A stretch of DNA of 64,000 bases from contig NZ_ABLD01000016.1 in NCBI RefSeq assembly GCF_000172415.1, positions 62,001 to 126,000 of the forward strand. Reading direction: 5' to 3'. The number at the start of each line of letters is the position of its first letter. The stretch's first letter is position 1. Under the pieces are notes generated by a model. The model was not told the DNA's origin. It ran no database searches and worked only from the letters and a program-made list of their open reading frames with translations. The position numbers and the translations under genes were made by a program. The stretch comes from Paraburkholderia graminis C4D1M. GTDB lineage: Bacteria; Pseudomonadota; Gammaproteobacteria; Burkholderiales; Burkholderiaceae. Positions 42,932-52,880 of this stretch are shown piece by piece.

Positions 42932-42952
42932 GAGGCGCGCGATGCGCGCCTC
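42932..42952. terminator. Bidirectional hairpin between receptor and fhuB genes
   Basis: GAGGCGCGC and GCGCGCCTC form a perfect nine-base-pair stem with a three-base loop, in the gap of two convergent genes. Confidence 0.75.
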
Positions 42953-42972
42953 GGCTCAACTTGTTCGACGCA

Positions 42973-44964
42973 TCAACGACGCAGCAACCACATCAGATAA
43001 GGCCCGCCCAGAAGCGTCGCAATGACGCCGGCCGGCAGTTGCTGCGGAAAGATCATGTTGCGGCCGAGCCAGTCCGACAACACCATCAGCAAGCCGCCGA
43101 TCAGCGCCGCGACGAGCATCTGCGAACGCGCGCGCGGAAAGCCGAGCAGCCGCGCGAGATGCGGCGCCATCAGGCCGACGAACGACATCGGGCCGATCAC
43201 GACCGTCGCGCCCGCCGTGAGGATCGCGGCCAGCGCGAGCAGCATGAGCCGCGCGCGTTGCGCGCCGACGCCGAGCGCATTCGCCACGTTCGCGCCGAGC
43301 GGCAGGATCTCGAGCCAACGCGCGCCCAGATACGCGACGACCACCGCGACGACCGTGCACGCGCCGACGGCGATTGCCGTCGCGGGCGCGATCAGGTAGG
43401 TCGAGCCATATTGCAGCGGACGCAGCAGGTTCGCGTACGCGCCGCCGCTCGCCGTCGCGAGCATCACCACGGCCTGCGAAAACGCGCTGAGGGCGATGCC
43501 CGCGAGCAGCACATGCTCCGGCGCAAAACCGCTGCGGCGGCCAAGGGCGACGATCGTCACGAGGCAGATCAGCGCGCCCGCCGACGAGCCCGCGAGCAGC
43601 ACGGGCGTCGACGGCGCGCTCGCCATGACCGCCGCGGCCAGCATGCCGAGCATCGCGCCGCCGCTCACGCCGAGCAGATCGGGGCTTGCCATCGGATTGC
43701 CGGTGACGCGTTGCAGGATCGTCCCCGCGAGCGCCACCATCACGCCCGCGCCGAGCGATGCGGCGAGGCGCGGCACGCGCCAGAACCACACGTCGCTCCA
43801 TTGCTGCGCGCCGGTCCATTGCCAGCCGTGCAGCGTCGTCGAAAAGAGCAGCGACACGACGACCGCGGCTACAAGCAGGCCGCCGAGCAGCAGTGCGGGC
43901 ATCGTTAACGCACGACGCGGCGGCGCGTTCTCCGCAGACGCGGGACGCGGCGCCTCGATATGCACGCGGCGCAGCATCCACAGCAGCAGCGGCCCGCCGC
44001 AGAGCGCGACCGCCGCGCCCGTCGGCAGCAGTTCGCCGAGTACGCTCGGCAAACTCTGCACGGCCTGATCGGCGATCGCGAGCAACAGCGCGCCGACGAA
44101 CGGCGCCCATAGCAACTGATCGCGCACGCGCCGTGCGCCCATCAGACGCGCGAGCACCGGCCCGCCGAGTCCGATGAAGCCGATCACGCCGACCGCGCTC
44201 GCCACGAACGCGCTCAACGTGACGGCGACGCCGAGCGCGAGCGGACGCGTCCATTTCAGCGACATGCCGAGCTGGCTCGCGCTGCCGTCGTCGAGTGAAA
44301 AGAGCGTTAAGGGACGCACCAGCAGCGCCGTGGCGACGCCGCAGGCGAGCACGCGCGGCAGCAGCCACACGACGCTCGCCCAGCCGTTTTGCACGAGCGA
44401 GCCGCCGCCCCAGATGAACACCGACGTCAACGAACGCTCGAACACAATCGTCAGGATCACTGACAATGCGCCGCAGTACAGATTCACGATCATGCCCGCG
44501 AGCACGATGGAGACCGCCGCGAAGCCCTTGCGCCATGTCATCGCCATGGTGGCGAACATCGCGAGCGCGGCGCCTGCCAGCGCGACCGCGAAGCGCATAT
44601 CGACGGCGAGCGCGGGCGCGGCCACCGCGGCGATCGTCAACGCGAGATACGCGCCCGCCGACACGCCGAGCGTGAGCGGCTCGGCCAGCGGATTGCGCAG
44701 CACCTGCTGAAAGACCACGCCCGCCAGCGACAACGCCGCGCCGGCGATCAGCGCGATCGCGAAGCGCGGCAGCCAGCCATAGCGCACGACAAGCTGCGGC
44801 AACGTGGCATCGGCACGAGGCAGCAGCGCGCTGGGCCATTGCGCGACAGGCAGCCGCGCGGACAGGGTGTGATAAACGAGCCACGCGGCCAGCATCAGCA
44901 GCAGCGCGGGCAGCCGCCACGCGCGCGGCGCGGCCGCGGTGACAGTCGCCGTCGAGCGGTTCAT
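42973..44964 (-). CDS. fhuB: FhuB-like fused ferric-siderophore ABC permease
   Basis: A 663-residue inner-membrane permease made of two fused FecCD/BtuC-like halves, about 20 helices in total, as in E. coli FhuB. Each half carries a GVSAGAY/GVSGGAM type segment and a PLAEPLTLG/PMASPDLLG coupling region. It moves ferric hydroxamate-type siderophores from the periplasm. The gene overlaps the binding-protein gene (ATGA), giving a receptor-fhuD-fhuB operon. No FhuC-type ATPase gene is present in the window. The start is ATG 44964 at that overlap. Confidence 0.9.
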   Translation of the reverse strand: MNRSTATVTAAAPRAWRLPALLLMLAAWLVYHTLSARLPVAQWPSALLPRADATLPQLVVRYGWLPRFAIALIAGAALSLAGVVFQQVLRNPLAEPLTLGVSAGAYLALTIAAVAAPALAVDMRFAVALAGAALAMFATMAMTWRKGFAAVSIVLAGMIVNLYCGALSVILTIVFERSLTSVFIWGGGSLVQNGWASVVWLLPRVLACGVATALLVRPLTLFSLDDGSASQLGMSLKWTRPLALGVAVTLSAFVASAVGVIGFIGLGGPVLARLMGARRVRDQLLWAPFVGALLLAIADQAVQSLPSVLGELLPTGAAVALCGGPLLLWMLRRVHIEAPRPASAENAPPRRALTMPALLLGGLLVAAVVVSLLFSTTLHGWQWTGAQQWSDVWFWRVPRLAASLGAGVMVALAGTILQRVTGNPMASPDLLGVSGGAMLGMLAAAVMASAPSTPVLLAGSSAGALICLVTIVALGRRSGFAPEHVLLAGIALSAFSQAVVMLATASGGAYANLLRPLQYGSTYLIAPATAIAVGACTVVAVVVAYLGARWLEILPLGANVANALGVGAQRARLMLLALAAILTAGATVVIGPMSFVGLMAPHLARLLGFPRARSQMLVAALIGGLLMVLSDWLGRNMIFPQQLPAGVIATLLGGPYLMWLLRR

Positions 44965-45929
44965 TGGGTGACTCCTTGCAGCGCGCCGGCGAGGCTGTCG
45001 GCGAAACGCATCGACGCGACGAGGCCGCCGAGCGCCGGCAACGGGCCGATGTGCCGGACGCGGTTTTGCCGCACGAACGGCAGCGCGCCCCATAACGGGC
45101 TGCGCGCGAGTTGCGCCGCGACGCCGGGCGGCACGCCGATGGTGACGACTTGCGCATCGGCATGTCGTGCGAGCGCGCCGAGGTCCGCTTCGGTCATGCC
45201 TTGCGGATCGGCGAAGTCCTGCCACGCGTTATCGATTCCGAGCGCGTGGAGCACGCCGCCGAACAGGCTGTTTCTGCCGAATACGGCGATGTGACGGTCG
45301 TCGATCGGACGCAGTAGATAGACGGGACGCCGCATCGCGCGAAAGTCCGCGAGACGCGCGGACGCATCGGCGACGCGGGCATCGGCTTGCGCGAACAGCG
45401 CATCGGCCGCCGCGTTGCGGCCGAGCGCGTCGGCGAGCTTGCGGGTCGCGGCGTGAACGGCCGGATAGACGTCGATGCCGGGGCCGAACAGTTGCACCGT
45501 CAGCGTCGGCGCGATGCGTTCGAGCAACCCGCGCAGCGGCGCATGCCACGGCGTGATGACGATAAGCTCGGGCTTTAGCGCAGCGAGCACTTCGAAGTTC
45601 GGCTGATACAGCAAGCCGGTATCGACGACCGACGGCGGCAACGCCGGAACGCCGTCGAGCTTCGCATACCACGCGGGACGCGACACGCCGACGGGCACAA
45701 CGCCGAGCGACAACACGACTTCCGTCAGCGGCCAGTCGAGCACGACGACGCGAGCGGCGGGCGCCGCTGCGGAGCCTGCGGCCGAGCCTGAAATCGAAGC
45801 GGCCGCAGAAACGGCACCCGCCGCATCCGCCGCGCGCGCCGACCGTGCGCCCGCCGCCATAAGCGCGGCCGCGCCCAACCCCGCAAGCGCGAGGCGCCGC
45901 TTGCCGTTAAAGCGCACGCCTGTCGTCAT
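44961..45929 (-). CDS. fhuD: FhuD-like periplasmic ferric-siderophore-binding protein
   Basis: A 322-residue exported protein. RRLALAGLGAAALMAAG is a Tat/Sec-type signal, and a low-complexity Ala/Ser/Gly stretch follows. The periplasmic-binding fold has VVVLDWPLTEVVLSLGV, LLYQPNFEVLAALKPELIV and a later VVTIGVPPGVAAQLARSPLW segment. It collects ferric siderophore and delivers it to FhuB, whose gene it overlaps by four bases. It lies 46 bases downstream of the second TonB receptor. Confidence 0.88.
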   Translation of the reverse strand: MTTGVRFNGKRRLALAGLGAAALMAAGARSARAADAAGAVSAAASISGSAAGSAAAPAARVVVLDWPLTEVVLSLGVVPVGVSRPAWYAKLDGVPALPPSVVDTGLLYQPNFEVLAALKPELIVITPWHAPLRGLLERIAPTLTVQLFGPGIDVYPAVHAATRKLADALGRNAAADALFAQADARVADASARLADFRAMRRPVYLLRPIDDRHIAVFGRNSLFGGVLHALGIDNAWQDFADPQGMTEADLGALARHADAQVVTIGVPPGVAAQLARSPLWGALPFVRQNRVRHIGPLPALGGLVASMRFADSLAGALQGVTQ

Positions 45930-45975
45930 GGCAACGTGTGCCGCATGCGATCCGCCGGGCCCTTCGTCATGCCGA

Positions 45976-48168
45976 TCACCATTGATAGCGCGCCGTGCCG
46001 AGCACCGTGCGCGTCGCGCCCCAGTAGCACACCGAGGCGGTCGTGCAGTACGAGATGTACTCGCGATCGAACGCGTTGTTCAGATTGAGCGACAGGCGCC
46101 AGTTCTGAATGTCGTAGTGCGCGCCGAGGTCGACGAGCACACGCCCCGGCACCGTGAAGGTGTTGGCTGCATCGCCCGCCGAACTGCTCATATAACGCAC
46201 GCCGGAGCCGACGCCGAAGTTGCGCAGCGGTCCGCGGTGGAACGTGTAATCGGCCCACAGCGAAGCGGTATTGCGCGGCGCGATGGTCGGACGCTTGCCG
46301 AAACTGGTGGGCGTCGTGGTGCTCGTCACCTGCTGGTTCAGATAGGTGTACGACGCAATCACTTTCAGATCGGCGGTGACGTTCGCGTGGGCTTCGAACT
46401 CGACGCCGCGTGAGCGGACCTGGCCGGTCTGTATCGTGTAGCCCAGATTATTCGGATCGACCACCGACACATTGTCCTGCGTGAGCGTAAACGCCGCGAG
46501 CGAGAAGAAGCCGTCAAACCATTTCGGCTGATAACGCACGCCCGCTTCGACTTGCCGGCCCTTCGTCGGCGAGAACGGAGCGCCGGAAAACGTCGCGCCC
46601 AGGACCGGTTGGAACGACCGCGAATAGCTGACATACGGCGCGATGCCGCTTTCGAATTGATACGCGAGGCCCGCGCGCCACGTGAACGCATGATCGTTCG
46701 TGTGGTAAATGCTGCCCTTTCCCGTCGTGAGCAAGGTGGTCTGCTGATTGCCGCCCGTCCAGTCCTGGCGCACGCCGAACGTGAGCACCCAGTTACGCCA
46801 GCGCGCTTCGTCCTGCGCATACACGCCGACCGTGCTCAACGAATAATCCAGGCGCGTGTTGGCCTGCTGCATCGGCAGCGACGAGAAGTTCGGGTTGTAC
46901 AGATCCACCGTACCGAGGACGGAGTTGCCTTCCGTGTCGCCGAGCATCGAGCGCTGATAGTCGAGACCGAACAGCAACGTGTGCTGAACGGCGCCCGTCG
47001 CCACCTTCGCCTGCGCGTGCGTGTCGACCTGGAATTGCGTGTAGTGCTCGTTGTCGACGTTGCCCCACATCGACACCGTGCGCTGATCCGCGCCGAGCGC
47101 ACTCGTCACCGAGGTCTGGTAATAATGCTGGTCGATATGCAGATAACGCAGATTCTGCGACACGCTGATCTTGTCGTTGATCGCGTGATCGAACTGATAA
47201 CCGAACCAGTACTGCGTGCGATGCATGCCGTCGCGATCAGGATCGCCGAAATATTTGTCCGGCCCGAGTTGACCGTTCGGGTTACTAAACAACGTCGCGC
47301 CGGCGGGCACCGGGTTGAACAGACCGCCGTTCGGGTCGCGCTGGAAGCTGCCCTGCAGCGTGAACGTCGTGTCGCGGTTCGGCCGGATCGTGACCGACGG
47401 CGCGATTGCAAGGCGCTGGTCCTTGATGTCGCTGACCTGCGTCTCCGCAGTGCGCGCGACACCCGTGAGCCGATACAGCACGGTGCCGTTCTTGTCGACG
47501 GGACCGCTCAGGTCGAAGCCCAACTGATAGTTGTTGTGGTTGCCGATCTGCATCATCACTTCGTGATAGGGCTGCTCCATCGGCAGCTTGCTCACGTAAT
47601 TGACGAGACCGCCCGGACTGCCCTGCCCGTACAGCACCGACGCCGGGCCATGCAGCACTTCCAGGCGCTCCATGAAGTACGGGTCGATGCGCGGCGTGGC
47701 GAAGCGCGGCGACTGATACAGATGCAGTCCGTCCAGATACGAGTCGAGCGGAAAACCGCGGCCGTAAAGCTGATCGAAACGGATGTCGGTGCCGTCCTGC
47801 GAATAGACGCCCGGCGTGTAGCGCAGCGCCTGGTCGACGGTCTGCGCGCCCTGGTCGTCCATCTGCTGGCGCGTGACGACGGACACGCTCTGCGGATTCG
47901 TCAGCAGCGACGAATCCGTCTTGGTGCCGGTCATCGAACGTTTGGCGACATAGCCGACGCCCGGCCCTAGCGGATCTTCAGCAGAACTGCGCACCTGAAC
48001 GGCAGGCAATTCCTTCGCGGCGTCCGTGCCCGATGCAGCGGCCGGCGATTCCTGCGCGTGCGCGCCGAGGCTGGCCAGACCCAGCATCAACGCGACGTAA
48101 ATCGGACGCGGGTGCGGCAAGCCGCGCTCCCGCAAAGCAACGCATTTCCCGGCTTTCTCAACCTTCAT
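45976..48168 (-). CDS. TonB-dependent siderophore receptor (FhuA type)
   Basis: A 730-residue outer-membrane receptor. The signal peptide ends near AHA-QE (about residue 39). The plug has NPQSVSVVTRQQM, YGRGFPLDSYLDGL and RLEVLHGPASVLYGQG, and the barrel ends in ARYQW. It is the first gene of a receptor-fhuD-fhuB operon and lies next to the NRPS genes, so it most likely imports the locus's own ferric siderophore. The upstream gap carries a Fur-like site. Confidence 0.92.
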   Translation of the reverse strand: MKVEKAGKCVALRERGLPHPRPIYVALMLGLASLGAHAQESPAAASGTDAAKELPAVQVRSSAEDPLGPGVGYVAKRSMTGTKTDSSLLTNPQSVSVVTRQQMDDQGAQTVDQALRYTPGVYSQDGTDIRFDQLYGRGFPLDSYLDGLHLYQSPRFATPRIDPYFMERLEVLHGPASVLYGQGSPGGLVNYVSKLPMEQPYHEVMMQIGNHNNYQLGFDLSGPVDKNGTVLYRLTGVARTAETQVSDIKDQRLAIAPSVTIRPNRDTTFTLQGSFQRDPNGGLFNPVPAGATLFSNPNGQLGPDKYFGDPDRDGMHRTQYWFGYQFDHAINDKISVSQNLRYLHIDQHYYQTSVTSALGADQRTVSMWGNVDNEHYTQFQVDTHAQAKVATGAVQHTLLFGLDYQRSMLGDTEGNSVLGTVDLYNPNFSSLPMQQANTRLDYSLSTVGVYAQDEARWRNWVLTFGVRQDWTGGNQQTTLLTTGKGSIYHTNDHAFTWRAGLAYQFESGIAPYVSYSRSFQPVLGATFSGAPFSPTKGRQVEAGVRYQPKWFDGFFSLAAFTLTQDNVSVVDPNNLGYTIQTGQVRSRGVEFEAHANVTADLKVIASYTYLNQQVTSTTTPTSFGKRPTIAPRNTASLWADYTFHRGPLRNFGVGSGVRYMSSSAGDAANTFTVPGRVLVDLGAHYDIQNWRLSLNLNNAFDREYISYCTTASVCYWGATRTVLGTARYQW

Positions 48169-48266
48169 TCTTCTTGATCCCCTTTCTTCTATCCCCGAAT
48201 CAAGCCAGACGCGCGGACGCCGGCCTGGTGCCCGGTGATTCTCTCAAGACGGGATAGTAATGTAAA

Positions 48267-48291
48267 CAATAATCGTTCGCATTCAATGCGA
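48267..48291. promoter_or_regulatory. Fur-like site and 17-base palindrome before the receptor gene
   Basis: AATAATCGTTCGCATT (48267-48282) resembles a partial Fur box. It overlaps a perfect palindrome, TTCGCATT-C-AATGCGAA (48275-48291), in the gap between the NRPS thioesterase end and the receptor's start. Iron-responsive control of the receptor operon is the likely role, inferred. Confidence 0.55.
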
Positions 48292-48374
48292 ATAAAACTG
48301 TGGGGAACGGGAGACACAGCCGTTGGCGCGATGCGGGCGAAAACGCGTGCCCGCCGCGCCAGCGGCTGGGGGTG

Positions 48375-49020
48375 CTAGCGGTGAAGATCGGCGACGGGAT
48401 CGGGCTGAGTGCGTGCCGTCGCCTCGCTTTGCGGCGCCGATGGTGCGAACCACTGCTCAAGCTGCGCGGCAAGAATCGGATGGTGGACGATGCTCGAGTG
48501 ACTCGCGTCGACGTCGAACTCGTGCAGCCGGCCACGCGTGCGGTCCGCCCACGCCATCCTGCGACGCGGATCGGCGATGCGCAGCGCGCGCCACACATGC
48601 AGATCGCAGGCGATGCGCGGCAGCACATGCCGCGACATCAGATCGGCGTGCAACGCGTCGGCGGCGAGCGCGTCGCCGAGCAGCGACGGGCCCGCGTTGT
48701 CGAGCAGCGTAAGCGCGGCGGCCGGCCGACTGTCTTCGCCTTCGTCTTCTTTGACGGTGGTGGCAGAGCCGGCGCCCTCCTCCCGATGCGTCGCCGTATC
48801 GACGATACCGACGAACGACACGCGCATGCCGCGCCGCTCGAAATGATCTGCGATGGCGATCGCGAGCCGGCCGCCGAACGACCAGCCGAGCAGCGCGTAG
48901 TCGCCGTGCGGCTGGAGCGCTCCGATGCTGTCGGCGTAGTGCGCGGCGAGCGCTTCGAACGTCTCGCCTTGCCACGGCTCGCCGCGCACAGCCGGGGCCT
49001 GAATGGCGATCAGCTCACGC
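48375..49020 (-). pseudogene. NRPS thioesterase (TE) segment, frame-separated from the rest
   Basis: This is the C-terminal releasing domain of the last NRPS. After LFCLHPGYGMVGEYRTLAQALNGR the frame breaks, and the continuation reads ELIAIQAPAVRGEPW, HGDYALLGWSFGGRLAIAIA (GxSxG with nucleophile Ser) and DASHSSIVHHP (catalytic His). A one-base loss near 49016-49022 (GTGGAG to GTGAG fits) explains the split. A TE here would release, possibly cyclise, the peptide. Without the shift, it would be the end of the same gene as the next two segments. Confidence 0.75.
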
Positions 49021-50630
49021 GGCCGTTCAGCGCCTGCGCGAGCGTGCGGTATTCGCCGACCATGCCGTAGCCGGGGTGCAGACAGAACAGCGTGGCCGGC
49101 GCGCCGAGCGCGTTGAGCGGCACGGCCGGCGATGGTGCGGCCAAGGGGCGAGCGTTTGCAGCTTGCGGCCGGCGTCGCGCGAACCAGGCGGCGAGCGCAT
49201 CGGCAGGAGGCACGGGCAGGCTGGCTTCGTAGACGGCGCGCGCGGTCCAGCTTGCGGCGATGGTGTCGCGCTGCGCCAGCGTTTCGACGGAATCGGGAAC
49301 GGGTGGGCGCGGTTTGGGGGCTTGTGGTTGTTGTGGCTGTTGCGGTTGCTGTTGCGATGTGGCGGTGCGCAGATGTTCGACCAGCGCGACGAGCGACGAC
49401 TCGAACGACGCCAGCAATTTTTCGGCGAGCGCGTCCGACGCGAACTGCGGCGCGTAGCCCCAGTTGAGCGCGAGCGAATCGCCGGAAATCCAGCCGTTGA
49501 TGTCGAGCGCACGGTCGGGCAGCCGCGCGCGGGGTGCGATGGCGTCGCCCGGCGTTTCGGCCGCGAAGCCGAAGCGGCTTGCATCGTCGAAAGTTTGATC
49601 GAAGCGGCCCAGATAGTTGAAGCCGATCTCCGGCGTGGGCAGCGCGCGCAGCGCCGACCGACTCGCGGCGTCCGCGCAGCACGAGAGCAGGCCCCAGCCG
49701 AGGCCACGCAACGGGACGGCCGCGAGACGCTCGCGCACCTGCAGCAGCGCATCGGCAGGGTCGGTGCCGCGCGGCAACGCGAGCGGATACTGGCTCGTGA
49801 ACCAGCCAACGGTGCGGCTCAGCTCGGCACCATCGATGACATCCTCGCGACCGTGGCCTTCCAGTTCGACGAGCACTTCATCACGCGACACCGCATCGCC
49901 GATGGCGCGCGCGAGCGCCGCAAGCAGCACTTCGTCGACGCGCATCCGGTACACGCGCGGTGCTTCATGCAGGAGCGCCGCGGTGAGTTCGGGCGAGAGC
50001 TTTTTCAGCAGCGTCTTTTGCGGCTGCGGATGCGGCTCGATGGCCGGAAACAGCGGGCCGGCGCGCAATGCAGGCGCGTCGAGCGCGGTTTGCCACCATG
50101 CGAGTTCAGCGACACGCTCCGATGATTCGGCATACTGATGAAGTTCACGGACCCATACGCGCCAGGGCATCGACGGGACTGGTAGGTGGATGGGCTCGTT
50201 GCGTTCGGCTTGTTCATAGGCGGCTTGCAATTCGTCGAGAAGCACGCGCCAGGAGACGCCGTCCACTGACAGGTGATGGATCGCGATTAGCAGACGGGTT
50301 TCGTTTGGAGTCTCGAAGCAGCCGATGCGCCAGAGCGGGCCGCGCTCGATGTCGAGGCTCGACTGGATGTTGGTGCAGGCGGTTGCAAGGTCTGCGAGCG
50401 ACGAGAGTTTTTCGTGGCGGACGATGGCGGTGGCGGGCTGCGATACGTGTGTGGTCCGCGGTTCCTCTGACGACAGCGATACTTGTGAGCCTTGCGACGC
50501 TTGTGACGGTTGTGAATCGTGCGTCGCTCCTGTCAGTGTGTCCGCAGACTCTCCGCTCGCTACGGTCTGCTTCCACTCGCCCGCCTCTTTTACGAAGCGC
50601 AGACGCAGCGCGTCGTGGCGCGCCTCCGGG
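49010..50630 (-). pseudogene. NRPS epimerisation (E) domain segment plus linker
   Basis: Reading continuously from just after the frame break at about 50626, the segment has HHLSVDGVSW, VELEGHGREDVID, LSRTVGWFTSQYPLALP and FNYLGRFDQ, all E-domain signatures (the HHxxxDxxSW and GHGRE motifs). It would convert the last loaded residue to D. A Gln/Pro-rich linker (QQQPQQPQQPQ) and the start of the thioesterase follow, ending at TGA 49010. It has no proper start of its own, so it represents the middle part of the terminal NRPS. Confidence 0.8.
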
Positions 50631-52880
50631 CAGCGACCGCGCGCTCGAGCGCCTCAGGCACGAGCCGCCCCTTCACCTTCAGCAGCACCGCCTGGTTCCA
50701 GTGCGATTCCCCTTGCGGATAGCGCTCGAAGAACAGCCGCTGGATCGGCGTCAGCGCGAGCGGCGCGCCGTCGTCGGCCTCATGCGCGATATGCGAATCG
50801 AGCCGTTGCGCGCGCTGCGCGAGACCGCTCACCGTCGGATGCTCGAAGATCTGCCGCGGTGTCAGCCGCCAGCCCGCCTCGCGCGCCCGCGCGATGATCT
50901 GCAGGCTCTGGATCGAGTCGCCGCCAGCTTCGAAAAAGTTGTCGGTGACGCCCAGATCGTCGCGTCCGAGTACCGCGCTCCAGATCGACAGCAGCACCGA
51001 TTCGATCTCGTTCGATGGCGGCACGCACTCGCGTGCGCCCGTCTGCGGTGCGGGCAGTGCGGCGCGGTCGAGCTTGCCGTTCGGCATCCACGGCAGACGC
51101 GCGAGTATCGTCACCGATGAAGGGACCATGTAGGCCGGAAGCTTGTGCTCGAGTTCGCGGAGAAGGCGTGCGGTGTCGAGGGTGGGTGATGTGGTTGTGG
51201 TGGTCTTTGCTATCTCTGCACCCGCTACGCCGACCTGCGCTGCATCGGTACTCGCGACGCCCGTCGCCGCCACGTCAGCCTCTACCGCGCCACCCTCGCC
51301 CGCCACATACGCCGCCAACCGCTGCGTCTGCCCTTCGCCGACGACAATCACCGCCGCCTCGCGCACACCCTTGCACTGACGCAACACCGCCTCGATCTCG
51401 CCAGGTTCGATGCGCTGCCCGCGCAGCTTCACCTGCTGATCGAGCCGTCCGAGAAACTCCACGGTGCCGTCCGCGCGCATGCGGCACAGGTCGCCGCTGC
51501 GATACATGCGTGCGCCCGGCGCGCCGTGCGGGTCGGGCACAAAGCGCTCGGCAGTGAGACCCGCACGGCCAAGATAACCGCGCGCCACCGTCGGCCCGCC
51601 GATGCACAGTTCCCCGAGCCCGCCGACCGGCGCTTCATCGCCGAATGCATCCAGCACGCGCGCCGTGCGGCCCGGATACGGATGGCCAATCGGCACCGTC
51701 ACGTCGTGGACGTCCGCGGCCACAGTGCGGCGGCATAACGCGGCGACTGTCGTCTCGGTTGGTCCGTACAGGTTATCGAGCCGGATGTCCGCGAGCGGTC
51801 CGTCGCACCAGCGCGCGAGCGCGTCGCCAGGCAGCGCCTCGCCGCCGACCGTCACCTGACGCAGCGCAAGCTGCGCGCGCGGCGGCGCATGACGATGCCA
51901 CTGCTGCCACAGCGCCGTCGGAATCCGCGCGAACGTCACGCGGCGCTTGACCAGTCGCTCGCTCAGGCTTTGCAGATCCCACGGCTGTACGCCGCGCATT
52001 TCCACCGTCGCGCCGCGCAGGAGTGCGGGCAGCGTTTCGTGCAACGCGACGTCGAAATTGATCGTCGATGAGTGGAGGACTGTGTCGTCGTCGCTGATTC
52101 CGTAGGTTGTGAGGAAGTCCTGCAGGTGGGTCCATAACGCGCCGTGGCTCACGCCGACACCCTTGGGTCTGCCGGTCGAGCCCGAGGTGTAGAGCACGTA
52201 GGCGAGCTGGTCGGGGTGCAGCGCGATGTCGGTGTGCGGCTTCGACTCTTGCTCGGTGGCTGTGCTTATCATCGTTTCTGCGTCAGAGTGTTGCGGTGTC
52301 TCAGTGCCCATCAGTGACTCGCGCGCTGCGCCCGTCCGTGGCGCCGCTGAAGCAACGTTCGACTGCGACTGTGACTGCGCCTTCGCGTGCGCTTCCGCAG
52401 CAGCCGCAGCTACCGCCATTGCCCCTACCTCCACTACTTCACACCCCGCAAGCACCTCAGCAACCCGCGCCGCGCTCGCCGCATCCGCCACCACCTGCAC
52501 GATCCCGGCATCGCCGATCATCTGCGCGAGGCGCGCGGCCGGGTAATCCGGGTCGAGCGGCACGAACGCACCACCGGAGCGAATAATTCCAAGCAACGCC
52601 GCAATCAGCGCCGGTCCTCGCGCAACACACAATCCCACGCGCCGCTCAGCACCCACACCTCGCGCGACAAGCCGTGCAGCCACCGCCGCCGACCACGCAT
52701 CAAGTTCAGCATACGTGAGCGACTCATCTTCGCAGCGCAGCGCAATCGCCTGCGGCGTACGCTTTGCCTGCGCCGCAAGCGCCATCCCAAGCGACTCGAA
52801 TGCATAGGACGTCAGCGGCTTCGCTTCATGCTGCAAAGGCAACGCCAACGAGCCAACCCGCCGCCGCACATCATCAACCA
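50105..52880. repeat. Duplicated module, copy in the terminal NRPS
   Basis: The A-T domains and the N-terminal half of the E domain are nearly identical to 58795-61275 at protein level and largely so in DNA. The two copies carry the same substrate pocket. They differ in linker repeats, and in a base lost here near 50628. Confidence 0.85.
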
